Assembly (NCBI RefSeq): GCF_003443655.1
Contig: NZ_CP031941.1
Location: 3,718,501 to 3,782,500, forward strand
Source: Nostoc sphaeroides
GTDB lineage: Bacteria; Cyanobacteriota; Cyanobacteriia; Cyanobacteriales; Nostocaceae
Reading direction: 5' to 3'
DNA length: 64,000 nt
A model generated the notes under the pieces. It had not been told where the DNA came from. It saw nothing but the letters and a program-made list of their open reading frames with translations, and ran no database searches. The translations under genes and the position numbers were made by a program. Shown here one piece after another: positions 43,373 to 52,305 of the stretch; within the stretch, counting starts at the first letter, position 1, and each line of letters starts with the position of its first letter.

Positions 43373-44320
43373 TTAGGAGTTAGGAGTACTAAGTAAAAGT
43401 TCTCCCTCATCTCCTTTATCTCCTTCATCTCCCTCATTTCCCTTTTGCCAAGAAAATCGTGGTGCTAACCAAAGAATATCTATGAGAATGCTCAACGGGG
43501 CAAGGATGAATAGTGCCCAGAAGACTGCGGTGGGAATAAAGAAATAATTCCGCAGGATAAAAGTTAATCCAGCGATGCAAACTGCCCAAATTACCCGCCC
43601 AATTCGAGAATTGGGAATCGATCGCGGATCTGTAATCATAAATAGGGCAAACAACAACAACGAGCCGCTCATCAAGCGATGCCAGTAAACATCCCAAGTC
43701 CAACCCAGCCAGAGATTGCGAATCGCTTCTAGCAAGGAATAGCTACCCAAAAAAGCGGCTGTGGTGTCCCAGCGACCAATGCGCTGCAAAGTCATGCCCC
43801 CAGTCCCGACAAATAACAGTGCATACCACCACTCTTCACCCCATTGTCCCGGCGAAACCCAGGCATCGGAGGTGAGAACTAAGGCGGAAATGATGCCAAA
43901 ATTACCAGGGTTGAAGAAATGCTTATCACCAAATTTAAAGAGAAATTTACTAGCGATCGCACTTGTTGCTGCTAATACCATTGTCGTCCAGTGATCAGCC
44001 CGCAACAGTAAACTGAGTCCTAGTGAGGTAATTAAAGCACTGCGAAGATTCGTAACTTGTCCTACCCTGCGGGAAGCCGCAGAAGCGTCTATGTTATTAG
44101 TCATTTGTCCTACCCTGCAAGAAGCCCCTGAGGCATCTATGTTGTTTGCCAATGACCAATGACTAATGACAAATGACAATACCGATTGGGTTATTAAACA
44201 AGTCGCGATCAATACCCCAATCAAATCTGGTCGCAACGTCCAGTCTCGTGTACTGATTCCCACGACTAGGAACAAGCCCAGAAATGAAATTTGATAATCT
44301 CGTATATCTTTGAACAACAT
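43373..44320 (-). CDS. RnfD/NqrB-like membrane protein
   Basis: 315 residues with about seven hydrophobic segments. The N-P-G-N-F-G-I motif and T-G-G-M-T-L-Q-R-I are typical of RnfD/NqrB subunits of ion-translocating NADH oxidoreductases, though no other Rnf genes are here. A duplicated, in-frame insertion of ~16-residue units (N-N-I-D-A-S-G-A-S-C-R-V-G-Q and a close copy) between about residues 59 and 91 derives from an interspersed DNA repeat. It is upstream of both DUF2330 genes on the same strand, so a common operon is plausible. Confidence 0.8.
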   Translation of the reverse strand: MLFKDIRDYQISFLGLFLVVGISTRDWTLRPDLIGVLIATCLITQSVLSFVISHWSLANNIDASGASCRVGQMTNNIDASAASRRVGQVTNLRSALITSLGLSLLLRADHWTTMVLAATSAIASKFLFKFGDKHFFNPGNFGIISALVLTSDAWVSPGQWGEEWWYALLFVGTGGMTLQRIGRWDTTAAFLGSYSLLEAIRNLWLGWTWDVYWHRLMSGSLLLFALFMITDPRSIPNSRIGRVIWAVCIAGLTFILRNYFFIPTAVFWALFILAPLSILIDILWLAPRFSWQKGNEGDEGDKGDEGELLLSTPNS

Positions 44321-44649
44321 TAACTTTTCATGCAGTGTTTATTCGGAGATTTATCATCAATTTAGACGAGTGCTAGGTCAAAAACTATTGCTCTTACAGA
44401 TTTTTTACAAAATAGAGTATTGACATTCTCCAGGCGACCTTTTGCAACTGATTTTGGAGTAGTGATTACCATACCCAAGCGATCGCTCTGATGGTTGAAA
44501 CTATAAGGAGGGCTTATACCTAAAACTCTCTGTTTGTACAGTAAGTTCTAGATATAAGCGATTTAAGCTATGGTTCCCACGTTTAACAGTTATCAACATT
44601 AAGTAATCAGTGTATTTATGCAAGATTACGCAAAAAAAGAAAAAACTTT
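44321..44649. other. Divergent promoter region, no gene
   Basis: Between the leftward RnfD-like gene and the rightward deacetylase. AT-rich, with a GCGATCGC near 44479. No repeat family from elsewhere in the window is seen, and no Shine-Dalgarno is visible before the deacetylase ATG. Confidence 0.45.
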
Positions 44650-45330
44650 ATGCAGCTAGCTCCCCTATTCCCAATTTTCTACCGGATTCTCCAGCCGAGT
44701 TTTCCCAACTGCCTTTGGGCTGGAAATCCCAATACGAAAGCGATCGCCCTCACATTCGATGATGGGCCCCATCCTCAATACACACCAGAAGTATTGGCAG
44801 TGTTAGATCGTTACAAGATTACAGCGAGTTTTTTTTGGTTGGGTGTTTGCGTCAACCGTTCACCAGCGATCGCCAAAGCCGTTAGCGAAAGCGGCCACTG
44901 GATCGGATTGCATGGCTACGATCATCGCTCTTTTGCCATGCTTTCCCCAAATGACCTGAAGGACTGTTTAGAAAAAACCCAAGTTGCCATCTACAATGCC
45001 TGCAACTTGCAACCTGAACAAGTGCGAGATGTCCGCCCCCCCAATGGTTTATTTACGCCTGCTACTTTAAAATTGTTATTTCAGTGGAATTACCGCCCGG
45101 TTATGTGGAGTGTTGTACCAGAAGACTGGGTGCGACCAGGTGTAACCACTGTGGTACAGCGAATTATGCAGCAGGTCAAAAATGGTTCATTGATTGTTTT
45201 ACATGATGGTGCTTGCGGTGGACAAGATGTTGCTGCCACAATCCAAATTCTCATTCCGAAACTGCTACAACAAGGCTATGAGTTTGTGACTGTTGATACT
45301 CTATGGCAGCAAGCAAAGACTAACCATTGA
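44650..45330 (+). CDS. Polysaccharide deacetylase (NodB domain)
   Basis: 226 residues, mainly one NodB domain. Motif 1 is A-L-T-F-D-D-G-P-H (about 34-42), motif 2 H-G-Y-D-H-R-S (about 88-94), motif 3 R-P-P-N-G-L, and motif 4 has L-H-D-G. Metal-binding D/H/H are all present, so it should be an active de-N-acetylase on chitin-, peptidoglycan- or exopolysaccharide-like chains. No signal peptide is evident. It lies before the HipA-like/HIRAN module but with a 64-bp gap and its own frame. Confidence 0.87.
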   Translation: MQLAPLFPIFYRILQPSFPNCLWAGNPNTKAIALTFDDGPHPQYTPEVLAVLDRYKITASFFWLGVCVNRSPAIAKAVSESGHWIGLHGYDHRSFAMLSPNDLKDCLEKTQVAIYNACNLQPEQVRDVRPPNGLFTPATLKLLFQWNYRPVMWSVVPEDWVRPGVTTVVQRIMQQVKNGSLIVLHDGACGGQDVAATIQILIPKLLQQGYEFVTVDTLWQQAKTNH

Positions 45331-45394
45331 TCGTTACACATTTAAGCATAGATAAAGTTAATAATTCGCTCTAAATCAGGCTTTCTCATAAATT

Positions 45395-46306
45395 ATGCCA
45401 GAGCAGTTTCCTCTTATTGAGGTTCCCCTAGATGCCCCAGAGGCTGATGAGGATTTGGGAACAAAAGAAAAGTTTTGGTTTCGTTATCACGATCTAGGTC
45501 GTTGTCTATTTAAGAAAGCTAGACCAAACACAGGAGAAGATTGGGCAGAGAAGATTGCAGCCGAGTTGTGCGAATTGCTTGGGCTACCTCATGCTGATTA
45601 TGAACTGGCGGTATACAATGGCGAAAATGGCATCATTTCACCCTCATTTTTACCGTCTCAAGAAGGTGGAATCCTGACCCTTGGTAATGAAGTTCTGGCT
45701 CGGATAGTATCTAATTATCCACAAGATTCTAAAGACTTGTCCCAACACACAATAGATAATGTATTCAATGCTATCGGAGATGCTTCAGTTAATTTACCTA
45801 TCGACTGGACACCACCAGAGAGAATTAGTTATGCAACAGAAACTTTTGTTGGGTATTTACTTTTAGATGCTTGGATCGGGAATAGCGATCGACACCATGA
45901 AAATTGGGCATTCATCAGTTTAGAAGAGAAGATTTATTTAGCACCAACCTACGATCACGCCTCCTGTCTCGGTAGGAACGAGCCTGATTCTAAAAGAAAA
46001 AACAGATTAACCACAAAAGACGCTGGCTTTTCTGTACAAGCGTATGTAGAAAAATGTAATTCTGCGTTGTATGCTAGAGTTGGTGACCAAAAAACCCTCA
46101 AGACTTTGAATGCATTTCGTGAAGCGCAACAGCGCTATCCAGATGCAGCAAGGGTATGGTTAAATAATCTAGCAAGGGTGTCAAGCAATGATACGTTAGA
46201 GCTTTTTGAATGTATTCCATCTAATCGCATATCGCAAACAGCAATTGAATTTGCACAAAAGATATTGGAGTTAAATCAAACTAAGCTGCTGGACACCCTA
46301 CTATGA
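45395..46306 (+). CDS. HipA-like kinase
   Basis: 303 residues carrying the HipA-type kinase core: L-L-D-A-W-I-G-N-S-D-R-H-H-E-N-W (catalytic loop, Asp and Asn) and T-Y-D-H-A-S-C-L (magnesium-binding Asp in place of D-F-G). The N-terminal part (about 20-60) has K-F-W-F-R-Y and F-K-K-A-R-P. It lacks the N1 subdomain of full HipA, which is instead found in the next gene. The stop overlaps the next ATG by four bases (ATGA), so translation should be coupled. Predicted protein Ser/Thr kinase, with an unknown target. Confidence 0.8.
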   Translation: MPEQFPLIEVPLDAPEADEDLGTKEKFWFRYHDLGRCLFKKARPNTGEDWAEKIAAELCELLGLPHADYELAVYNGENGIISPSFLPSQEGGILTLGNEVLARIVSNYPQDSKDLSQHTIDNVFNAIGDASVNLPIDWTPPERISYATETFVGYLLLDAWIGNSDRHHENWAFISLEEKIYLAPTYDHASCLGRNEPDSKRKNRLTTKDAGFSVQAYVEKCNSALYARVGDQKTLKTLNAFREAQQRYPDAARVWLNNLARVSSNDTLELFECIPSNRISQTAIEFAQKILELNQTKLLDTLL

Positions 46307-47067
46307 AAACACTTTTTTTAGCTTGGCAAGATCCTAAAAGTCGCGCTTGGCTTCCCATTGGTCGCTTAACATTTGACGGAAAAAAATATTACTTTGTATA
46401 TACGCAAGGTGCTATTAAAGCTCAAACTGAACATAATCTTCAGCTATTATATTCCTTCCCAGACTTGAACAAAGAATACGCATCAGTTGAACTATTCCCC
46501 TTGTTTTCTAATCGATTAATGCGACCCTCTCGCCCTGACTATAAAGATTATATTGAATCGCTAAATATTCCAGAAGGAGAAGACGATCCAATTAGCATCC
46601 TTTCTCGGAGTGGTGGACGCAAGGTAACAGATTATTTTGAAGTTTTCCCCTGTCCAGAACCAGATGAGAATGGTTTATACCATATCCATTTTTTTGCACA
46701 TGGACTGCGACACCTTCCTGCTTGTGCAACTGAACGGATTAATCAATTACAAACGGGTGAACTCTTATATTTAGCTAACGAATTTCAAAATCCTCATGAC
46801 CCGCGTGCATTGCTCTTATGCACTGAGGATCATCACATCGTAGGTTATTGTCCTCGGTATATTGTGGATGATGTTTTTAAACTCAAGAGCAAAAATTCAG
46901 AACTTCTAAAAGTAAAAGTTGAGCGCGTGAATCCATTACCCACAACACTTCAACTACGTTTATTGTGCAATATGACCGCAGAATGGCATGAGGATTTTCG
47001 TCCATTTTCTAGTCGGGAGTATCAGCCTTTGGTGGCTGATATCCCAATGGCTTATGCTAGTTCTTAA
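46303..47067 (+). CDS. HipA N1-like plus HIRAN-domain protein
   Basis: 254 residues. The first ~60 residues, with I-G-R-L-T-F-D-G-K-K-Y-Y-F-V-Y-T, resemble the HipA N-terminal subdomain 1. From about residue 145 a HIRAN domain follows: L-Q-T-G-E-L-L-Y-L-A-N-E, N-P-H-D-P-R-A-L-L-L, and V-G-Y-C-P-R-Y-I. HIRAN binds 3' DNA ends or single-stranded DNA. Overlapping the HipA-like kinase by four bases, it may be the partner or antitoxin of the kinase. Its stop overlaps the convergent fructokinase stop by four bases. Confidence 0.7.
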   Translation: MKTLFLAWQDPKSRAWLPIGRLTFDGKKYYFVYTQGAIKAQTEHNLQLLYSFPDLNKEYASVELFPLFSNRLMRPSRPDYKDYIESLNIPEGEDDPISILSRSGGRKVTDYFEVFPCPEPDENGLYHIHFFAHGLRHLPACATERINQLQTGELLYLANEFQNPHDPRALLLCTEDHHIVGYCPRYIVDDVFKLKSKNSELLKVKVERVNPLPTTLQLRLLCNMTAEWHEDFRPFSSREYQPLVADIPMAYASS

Positions 47068-48041
47068 AGTTGATGAGAGGCTAGAAAAGCTTGGACTTCT
47101 GCATCTGTAGGTTGAGAAGCGATCGCACCTGGTTTAATGGTAGTCAGTGCCCCAACAGCACTGGCATAAGTGACGATGCGTTTTGCGGTTTCGGCATCCC
47201 GCAAGCTGTGGATGCCATGCTGACTTAATTGGTGGATGAATCCTGCTAAAAAGCTATCGCCTGCGCCAGTTGTATCAACTACAGGTATGGAAAAGGAAGG
47301 TAATTTGCCCTCGTTCTCACCCAAACAGTAGCTACAACCGTTTTCTCCATCTGTTACTAACACTCCCTCAATTGAAGCTAGACGGTAAGTGATGGCTCCG
47401 GGATCTGCGGTTTCAAATAACCATTCAGCTTCTTCTTTGGAGAGTTTCAGGAAATCGACTCGCTTAAATAATTCTGGAATTTTTTGATGAGCTATATTTG
47501 GCTCGTCCCAAAATACAGGCCGCCAATTAATATCCAGCACAATCTTCAAATCGTAATGTTCTGCTAACTCTAGGGCGCGGTGAATTGCCTTTTCACTTTC
47601 AGGATAGGCTAATTCTAAAGTACCCAAAACCAGAAAATCTGCCTCTTGAAATAGCGAATTTGGCAATTGTTTAGCTTGCAGGCGAGTATCGGCAAATTCT
47701 GCGGTGTCATACTTACCAAATCCGGCGAAGGTGCGATCGCCTGCTAAATCCCGTGTAACATAAACTTGCCGCGTTGGTGCTGTAGGATGGCGTTGTACAC
47801 CCGTTGTCTCTACACCTACATCTTGTAATAGCTTGACCAGTTCATTCCCTGGTTCATCTTCACCAACGGCTCCGATAAATCCTGCTTTAGTCCCCAGCTT
47901 GACTAAAGCACAGGCTACGTTAGCTGGTGCCCCTCCTGGATAGGGAGTCCAGGATTTTACTTCTTCTAGCTTTAGCCCCAATTGATCGGCTAAACAATCA
48001 AACAAAACTTCACCGAGGCACAAAACACGGGGATTGCTCAT
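47064..48041 (-). CDS. PfkB-family carbohydrate kinase (fructokinase-like)
   Basis: 325 residues. Typical fructokinase features: L-C-L-G-E-V-L-F-D near the start, G-G-A-P-A-N-V-A (substrate binding) and D-T-T-G-A-G-D-S-F (catalytic Asp). Phosphorylates free hexose, most likely fructose, to feed glycolysis or sucrose use. It is convergent with the HIRAN gene and shares four bases with it at the stop. AT-rich sequence follows on its 5' side. Confidence 0.88.
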   Translation of the reverse strand: MSNPRVLCLGEVLFDCLADQLGLKLEEVKSWTPYPGGAPANVACALVKLGTKAGFIGAVGEDEPGNELVKLLQDVGVETTGVQRHPTAPTRQVYVTRDLAGDRTFAGFGKYDTAEFADTRLQAKQLPNSLFQEADFLVLGTLELAYPESEKAIHRALELAEHYDLKIVLDINWRPVFWDEPNIAHQKIPELFKRVDFLKLSKEEAEWLFETADPGAITYRLASIEGVLVTDGENGCSYCLGENEGKLPSFSIPVVDTTGAGDSFLAGFIHQLSQHGIHSLRDAETAKRIVTYASAVGALTTIKPGAIASQPTDAEVQAFLASHQL

Positions 48042-48404
48042 TTTATTTTAGATTTTAGATTTCGATTTTGGATTAGTAATTTACAGTATAAAATCTACAA
48101 CAATTTTCGCTAATCTGTCGCCAGCCCTTCATAGAATGAAATAGCATTTTTTATTACTACATAACATCTATATGCTTCTGAATCTCACCTAATTAATATA
48201 CGAGTTTACACTAACAATTTTAAAAAAAGTTAGTATAATATAATACAACAAAATTTAATGATTTAGATTTTTGCCAACTTTAAATCCAAAGAAAATATTG
48301 ACAATCGGATTACAGCTAACACTTGAAACCCCTCCCAACAAAAGAATCTTCTAGAATTAGAAAGAGTGATTAAGTACATATACCAAGGGAGGATAGAAAT
48401 AGTC
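48042..48404. other. AT-rich intergenic region
   Basis: No gene is seen. It is unusually AT-rich for the window (TAGTATAATATAATAC near 48231). The PedR-like gene's Shine-Dalgarno (GGGAGGA at about 48387-48394) lies at its right end. Confidence 0.5.
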
Positions 48405-48668
48405 ATGGCTGGTGGCAAGTCTGAGACCCCCGTTAGTCTGTCAGACAGAGAACTGCAAATTATCGACTTAGTAGCCGCTGGCTTAACTAACCAAGAGATT
48501 GCAGGAAAACTGGAGATTAGCAAGCGTACAGTTGATAACCATATCAGTAATATTCTTACCAAGACTGAGACAGAAAATCGAGTAGCCCTTGTCCGCTGGG
48601 CTTTACAGTGGGGCAAAGTCTGTTTGAATGATGTCAATTGCTGTACTCTGCCTAACCAGATCGAATAA
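48405..48668 (+). CDS. pedR: Small LuxR-type regulator, PedR-like
   Basis: 87 residues, almost entirely a LuxR/NarL helix-turn-helix: L-S-D-R-E-L-Q-I-I-D-L-V-A-A-G-L-T-N-Q-E-I-A, then R-T-V-D-N-H-I-S-N-I-L. The tail V-C-L-N-D-V-N-C-C-T-L-P has cysteines like the redox-sensing cysteine of Synechocystis PedR, which monitors photosynthetic electron flow. No receiver domain. The ATG at 48405 is supported by GGGAGG about a dozen bases upstream; a longer reading from 48366 is less likely. The PedR name is a family-level inference. Confidence 0.75.
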   Translation: MAGGKSETPVSLSDRELQIIDLVAAGLTNQEIAGKLEISKRTVDNHISNILTKTETENRVALVRWALQWGKVCLNDVNCCTLPNQIE

Positions 48669-48780
48669 ACGATTTATTTAGTGGCAAGGTAATTGCTCTG
48701 GTCTGGTATAGTCCAATCTTGAAGTTTACTGATTATTTCCCTCTTCACGCCTAAGTTTTCAGTGTGAACACTCTACCAAA

Positions 48781-48848
48781 AGTTCCGAGTCCTTCACTCA
48801 GCCAGAGTTTATGTTAGTGGAGCCAGCTGACCCTCGGACTCGGAAACT
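48781..48848. other. Hairpin downstream of the PedR-like gene
   Basis: AGTTCCGAGTCC (48781-48792) pairs with GGACTCGGAAACT (48836-48848), apart from one unpaired A, and an inner CAGCCAG/AGCTG-type stem is possible. No T-run follows, so it may be an RNA structure or interspersed repeat rather than a terminator. Confidence 0.5.
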
Positions 48849-49036
48849 ATAAAAGATCAGAATTTCTTATTAAGCAGAACAGAGCTAGGGCGAATGGGGA
48901 GCAGGGGGAGCAGGGAAAGAAGAATTATTAATGACGAATGCTCAATGACCAATGCCCCTCAAGAGTCCTGAGTTCCGTTAGCGGATAGCTATGGTTGAGC
49001 CAGTGCTGAGTGGGGAGTGGGGCAGAGAGGAGAATA

Positions 49037-49091
49037 ACTCCTAACTCCTAACTCCTAACTCCTAACTCCTAACTCCTAACTCCTAACTTCT
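49037..49091. repeat. Heptanucleotide STRR (AACTCCT), about 7-8 units
   Basis: A run of AACTCCT units, the complement of the TTAGGAG type at 30352-30456. Lies in the intergenic region before the DUF6391 gene. Confidence 0.85.
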
Positions 49092-49221
49092 AACTCAGCA
49101 CTCTTTTGCCCCATACCCAAACTCAAAAATCATCCACAAAAATTAGCAACAATTCAGTGGTGTAAGCGTTACATTTGAAAGAAATCTATGTTGCCCCATC
49201 GGCTTTGGGAGCAGTGTTCCA

Positions 49222-49923
49222 ATGAATACTTCGACTTCTTTTGAGGGTAGCTCGTCTCCCTTTAAATTTTTGAACTTTGATTTTACGACACCTGTATCTG
49301 AGAAAATTCCGAGTCTTGAAGACCGATTTTCAGACTTTGTGCAACCCACACAAGATGCTGAATTACTCAGACAGCTATCGTTTATTCCAGGGTTGAAAGA
49401 AATTCTGATGATACGGCAGGTTCACGCCTTAGAACACGCTACTGTTTGGGTTCTTAGCGAATCAAAAAGTGCCTATCCTGCCAAAGGTGAACCTGCTAAG
49501 GTTCAACTAGATAACGAACTATTAGGCGGTTTGTCTACTGAGCAAGGATTCTACCTCTATGGTGAGGTGAATATTAGTGATTTGCGGCGTGCGGTCATAC
49601 TTGCTCGACATCGCCTCACTAGTGGAGAATGGGATTTAGCTGTACATCCTCGTTGCGGCACAAATTTATCAGTAGCAATGCTCTTAACAGCTGGACTAGC
49701 TGTGGGTGTGCATCTATTACTACCATTTCGACCAATCGAGCAAATTATCGGTTTGGGGTTAGCAGCGACGACAGCCGCCGAACTCGCACCTGATTTAGGT
49801 TCTATGGCACAGCGTTACCTAACAACAGCCATTCCTTTTAACCTAACAATTGACAATATTACCCGTACACGCGATGTTTGGGGGCGTGATGCACATTTTG
49901 TTAAAGTGGGCTGGCAAGAGTAA
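49222..49923 (+). CDS. DUF6391 family protein
   Basis: 233 residues, with Q-V-H-A-L-E-H-A-T-V-W-V-L near residue 72, a G-G-L-S-T-E-Q-G-F-Y-L-Y motif, a soluble N-terminal part and a hydrophobic pair at about 153-195 (L-L-T-A-G-L-A-V-G-V-H-L-L-L-P). I recognise it as the cyanobacterial DUF6391 family; biochemical function is unknown. It is tightly followed by a small membrane protein gene (four-base gap), suggesting a shared transcript. Confidence 0.75.
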   Translation: MNTSTSFEGSSSPFKFLNFDFTTPVSEKIPSLEDRFSDFVQPTQDAELLRQLSFIPGLKEILMIRQVHALEHATVWVLSESKSAYPAKGEPAKVQLDNELLGGLSTEQGFYLYGEVNISDLRRAVILARHRLTSGEWDLAVHPRCGTNLSVAMLLTAGLAVGVHLLLPFRPIEQIIGLGLAATTAAELAPDLGSMAQRYLTTAIPFNLTIDNITRTRDVWGRDAHFVKVGWQE

Positions 49924-49927
49924 TCTT

Positions 49928-50164
49928 ATGGAATCAAAACCACGTACTTTCAAAGAAACCGCTAAAGAAACAACTCTACTGTTTGCAGGGGGCGCTGGCG
50001 CTGGACTAATCATCTTTGCCCTGTTCGGCGGCTTATGGCACGTCACTCACTTTTGGTGGGTAATGGCAGTAACTACAATGTTCTGCGGTTTATTAGCCGT
50101 AGTGTTCCGTCAAAACTTTCAGAAGATGTTAGATACTTTGATGGATAATGCTCCTTGGATGTAG
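49928..50164 (+). CDS. Small membrane protein downstream of DUF6391
   Basis: 78 residues from the ATG at 49928; a longer reading from 49850 lies inside the upstream gene. Two hydrophobic segments (about 18-38 and 43-63) with glycine-rich L-L-F-A-G-G-A-G-A-G at the first. Basic/acidic ends. Four-base spacing from the DUF6391 stop, so translationally coupled. No family identified. Confidence 0.7.
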   Translation: MESKPRTFKETAKETTLLFAGGAGAGLIIFALFGGLWHVTHFWWVMAVTTMFCGLLAVVFRQNFQKMLDTLMDNAPWM

Positions 50165-50195
50165 GAACACAAGTTTAAATATTTCCTCAAAAATT

Positions 50196-51191
50196 ATGAG
50201 AAAACTTTACTTCTTACTCCCCGGTACAGATGGCAAATTTGCCTGTGGTGGTCTTTGGGCTGAGTTAAAAGCACTTAATCTGGCTCAGAATTTCTGTAGT
50301 GCTGATGTTGTAACTTACCGTCAGCGAGAAAAAGATAAGCTTTTTCTTGATGATTTGCTAAAAGAGAAAGATTTAAATGATGTAATTTTTCTGATTAATT
50401 GGGGATTTGATATCGCTCAACTTGTGGCTAAACTGAAGCAATACAATGTCATTTACCATGCACATAGTGCAGGTTATCCATTTAGGCTACCTGCAAGTAT
50501 TCCGATCATCACTGTTAGCCGCTATACAATGGGATATTGGGGAGAAAAATCACCCAACTCTCTGATTTACTATTTGCCCAATCAAATTTCTGATGAGTTT
50601 CAAAATTTAGGACTGGAACGGGATATTGATGTTTTAGTTCAGGCTCGGAAGTCTTCTGAGTATTTAATTAAAGAATTGATTCCAGCGTTACAAAAACATT
50701 GTAAAGTATTGGTTGTTGATTCATACATAGAGGATTTACCTGGACTTTTTAACCGAGCCAAGGTTTACCTATATGATTCGGCTGAGTACTGGGCACAACA
50801 GGGTGTTAGTGAAGGATTTGGTCTACAACCAATGGAAGCTCTTGCTTGTGGTTGTCAAGTATTTTCTAGTGTCAACGGGGGACTGGCTGATTACTTAGAT
50901 CCGGGGTTTAATTGCTATAAAATTGCTGGATATTCACAAGAATATGATGTCCAACGGATTCTGAAGGTGATTGATTCTTCAAGAGGTTTGAGTCTGTCTG
51001 AAGAATTTTTTGCTGAATATCGAACTGAAAATATTATTAAGCGTTTCCAAGTTATTCTGGATGAGTTAAATGAGTTTTTTGACCATAAGATACAGCAACC
51101 ATCTAATATTAAGAGTTTGACGAAAATACGGATGGCGAAATTATTCTTTCAGAGGATATATGGAAAGCTGAGGAAGAAATATTTTAAGTGA
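50196..51191 (+). CDS. Glycosyltransferase (GT4-like)
   Basis: 331 residues from the ATG at 50196; an in-frame start at 50148 would overlap the upstream gene. A C-terminal nucleotide-sugar part contains V-S-E-G-F-G-L-Q-P-M-E-A-L-A-C-G, the E-x7-E motif of GT-B retaining enzymes, and G-G-L-A-D-Y-L. The N-terminus L-P-G-T-D-G-K-F-A-C-G-G binds acceptor. It precedes rfbB with a 52-bp gap, suggesting a role in surface polysaccharide or glycan assembly. Confidence 0.8.
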   Translation: MRKLYFLLPGTDGKFACGGLWAELKALNLAQNFCSADVVTYRQREKDKLFLDDLLKEKDLNDVIFLINWGFDIAQLVAKLKQYNVIYHAHSAGYPFRLPASIPIITVSRYTMGYWGEKSPNSLIYYLPNQISDEFQNLGLERDIDVLVQARKSSEYLIKELIPALQKHCKVLVVDSYIEDLPGLFNRAKVYLYDSAEYWAQQGVSEGFGLQPMEALACGCQVFSSVNGGLADYLDPGFNCYKIAGYSQEYDVQRILKVIDSSRGLSLSEEFFAEYRTENIIKRFQVILDELNEFFDHKIQQPSNIKSLTKIRMAKLFFQRIYGKLRKKYFK

Positions 51192-51243
51192 TAGAAAATA
51201 ACCGCAGAGGCGCAGAGAACAGAGAGACAAGAGAGGAAATTGA

Positions 51244-52305
51244 ATGATTCGGCGGTTATTAGTTACTGGGGGTGCGGGGTTTATTGGGGCAAATTTTGTG
51301 CATCACTGGTGTCAGGTTTATCCAGATGACCGGGTGGTGGTGTTGGATGCGCTTACCTACGCGGGAAATCGTCTGAATTTGGCGCTGGTTGAGGGAAGAG
51401 AGAATTTTCGGTTTGTGCAGGGGGATATTTGCGATCGCACCATCATAGACGAGTTATTATCAACCGAAAATATAGATACCATCGCCCATTTTGCTGCTGA
51501 ATCTCATGTTGATCGTTCAATTCTTGGGCCGGCTGCTTTTGTCCAAACTAATGTTGTAGGAACTTTCACCCTACTTGAAGCTTTTCGGAAACATTGGGAG
51601 GCTAAAGCACAGCCATGTAATTATCGTTTTCTACACGTTTCTACTGATGAAGTCTACGGTAGTTTAGGCCCAGATGATCCAGCTTTTTGTGAAACGACAC
51701 CTTACGCTCCCAATAGTCCCTATTCAGCCTCAAAAGCCGGTAGTGATCACTTAGTGCGTGCTTATTATCATACTTACAACCTCCCGACAATTATCACAAA
51801 TTGCTCTAATAATTACGGCCCTTATCAGTTTCCTGAAAAGCTAATTCCCCTAATGTGCATCAACACTTTGATAAGTAAGCCATTACCTATTTATGGTGAT
51901 GGTAAAAATGTGCGCGATTGGCTTTATGTGGGTGATCATTGTGGTGCTTTAGATGTGGTAATCAATCACGGTAAACCAGGGGAAACATACAATATTGGTG
52001 GCAACAATGAGGTAGAAAATATCAACCTGGTGCAACTTTTGTGTCAGATGATGGATGAATTAGCACCTGATTTACCAGTACGTCCAGCAAAACATTTGAT
52101 TACTTTTGTTAAGGATAGACAGGGACATGACAGGAGATATGCAATTAATGCGAACAAGATTAAAACTCACCTTGGTTGGACACCTTCAGTAACAATTGCC
52201 GAGGGTTTACGTTTAACTGTTGAATGGTATCTCAATCATCGTGATTGGTGGGAACCTCTGCTTTCTACAGAATATCAAGCTTACTATCGCAAAAATTATC
52301 TGTAG
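51244..52305 (+). CDS. rfbB: dTDP-glucose 4,6-dehydratase
   Basis: 353 residues, a short-chain dehydrogenase-like enzyme making dTDP-4-keto-6-deoxyglucose, the precursor of dTDP-rhamnose. Rossmann motif T-G-G-A-G-F-I-G at residues 8-15, the D-E active pair in S-T-D-E-V-Y-G, and Y160-x3-K164 in Y-S-A-S-K. A GAGAGGAAATTG-type ribosome site precedes the ATG. No rfbA, rfbC or rfbD nearby. Its 3' end overlaps the convergent HTH-ImmA gene by 41 bases. Confidence 0.93.
   Translation: MIRRLLVTGGAGFIGANFVHHWCQVYPDDRVVVLDALTYAGNRLNLALVEGRENFRFVQGDICDRTIIDELLSTENIDTIAHFAAESHVDRSILGPAAFVQTNVVGTFTLLEAFRKHWEAKAQPCNYRFLHVSTDEVYGSLGPDDPAFCETTPYAPNSPYSASKAGSDHLVRAYYHTYNLPTIITNCSNNYGPYQFPEKLIPLMCINTLISKPLPIYGDGKNVRDWLYVGDHCGALDVVINHGKPGETYNIGGNNEVENINLVQLLCQMMDELAPDLPVRPAKHLITFVKDRQGHDRRYAINANKIKTHLGWTPSVTIAEGLRLTVEWYLNHRDWWEPLLSTEYQAYYRKNYL

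Larger units (their letters stand above)
48669..49221. other. Intergenic region with a long hairpin and STRR
   Basis: About 550 bases without a gene. It holds an imperfect hairpin at 48781-48848 (see its own entry), then a GGGAGCAGGG-type stretch and an AACTCCT tract at about 49037-49091. No ribosome site or ORF supports a gene. Confidence 0.5.
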
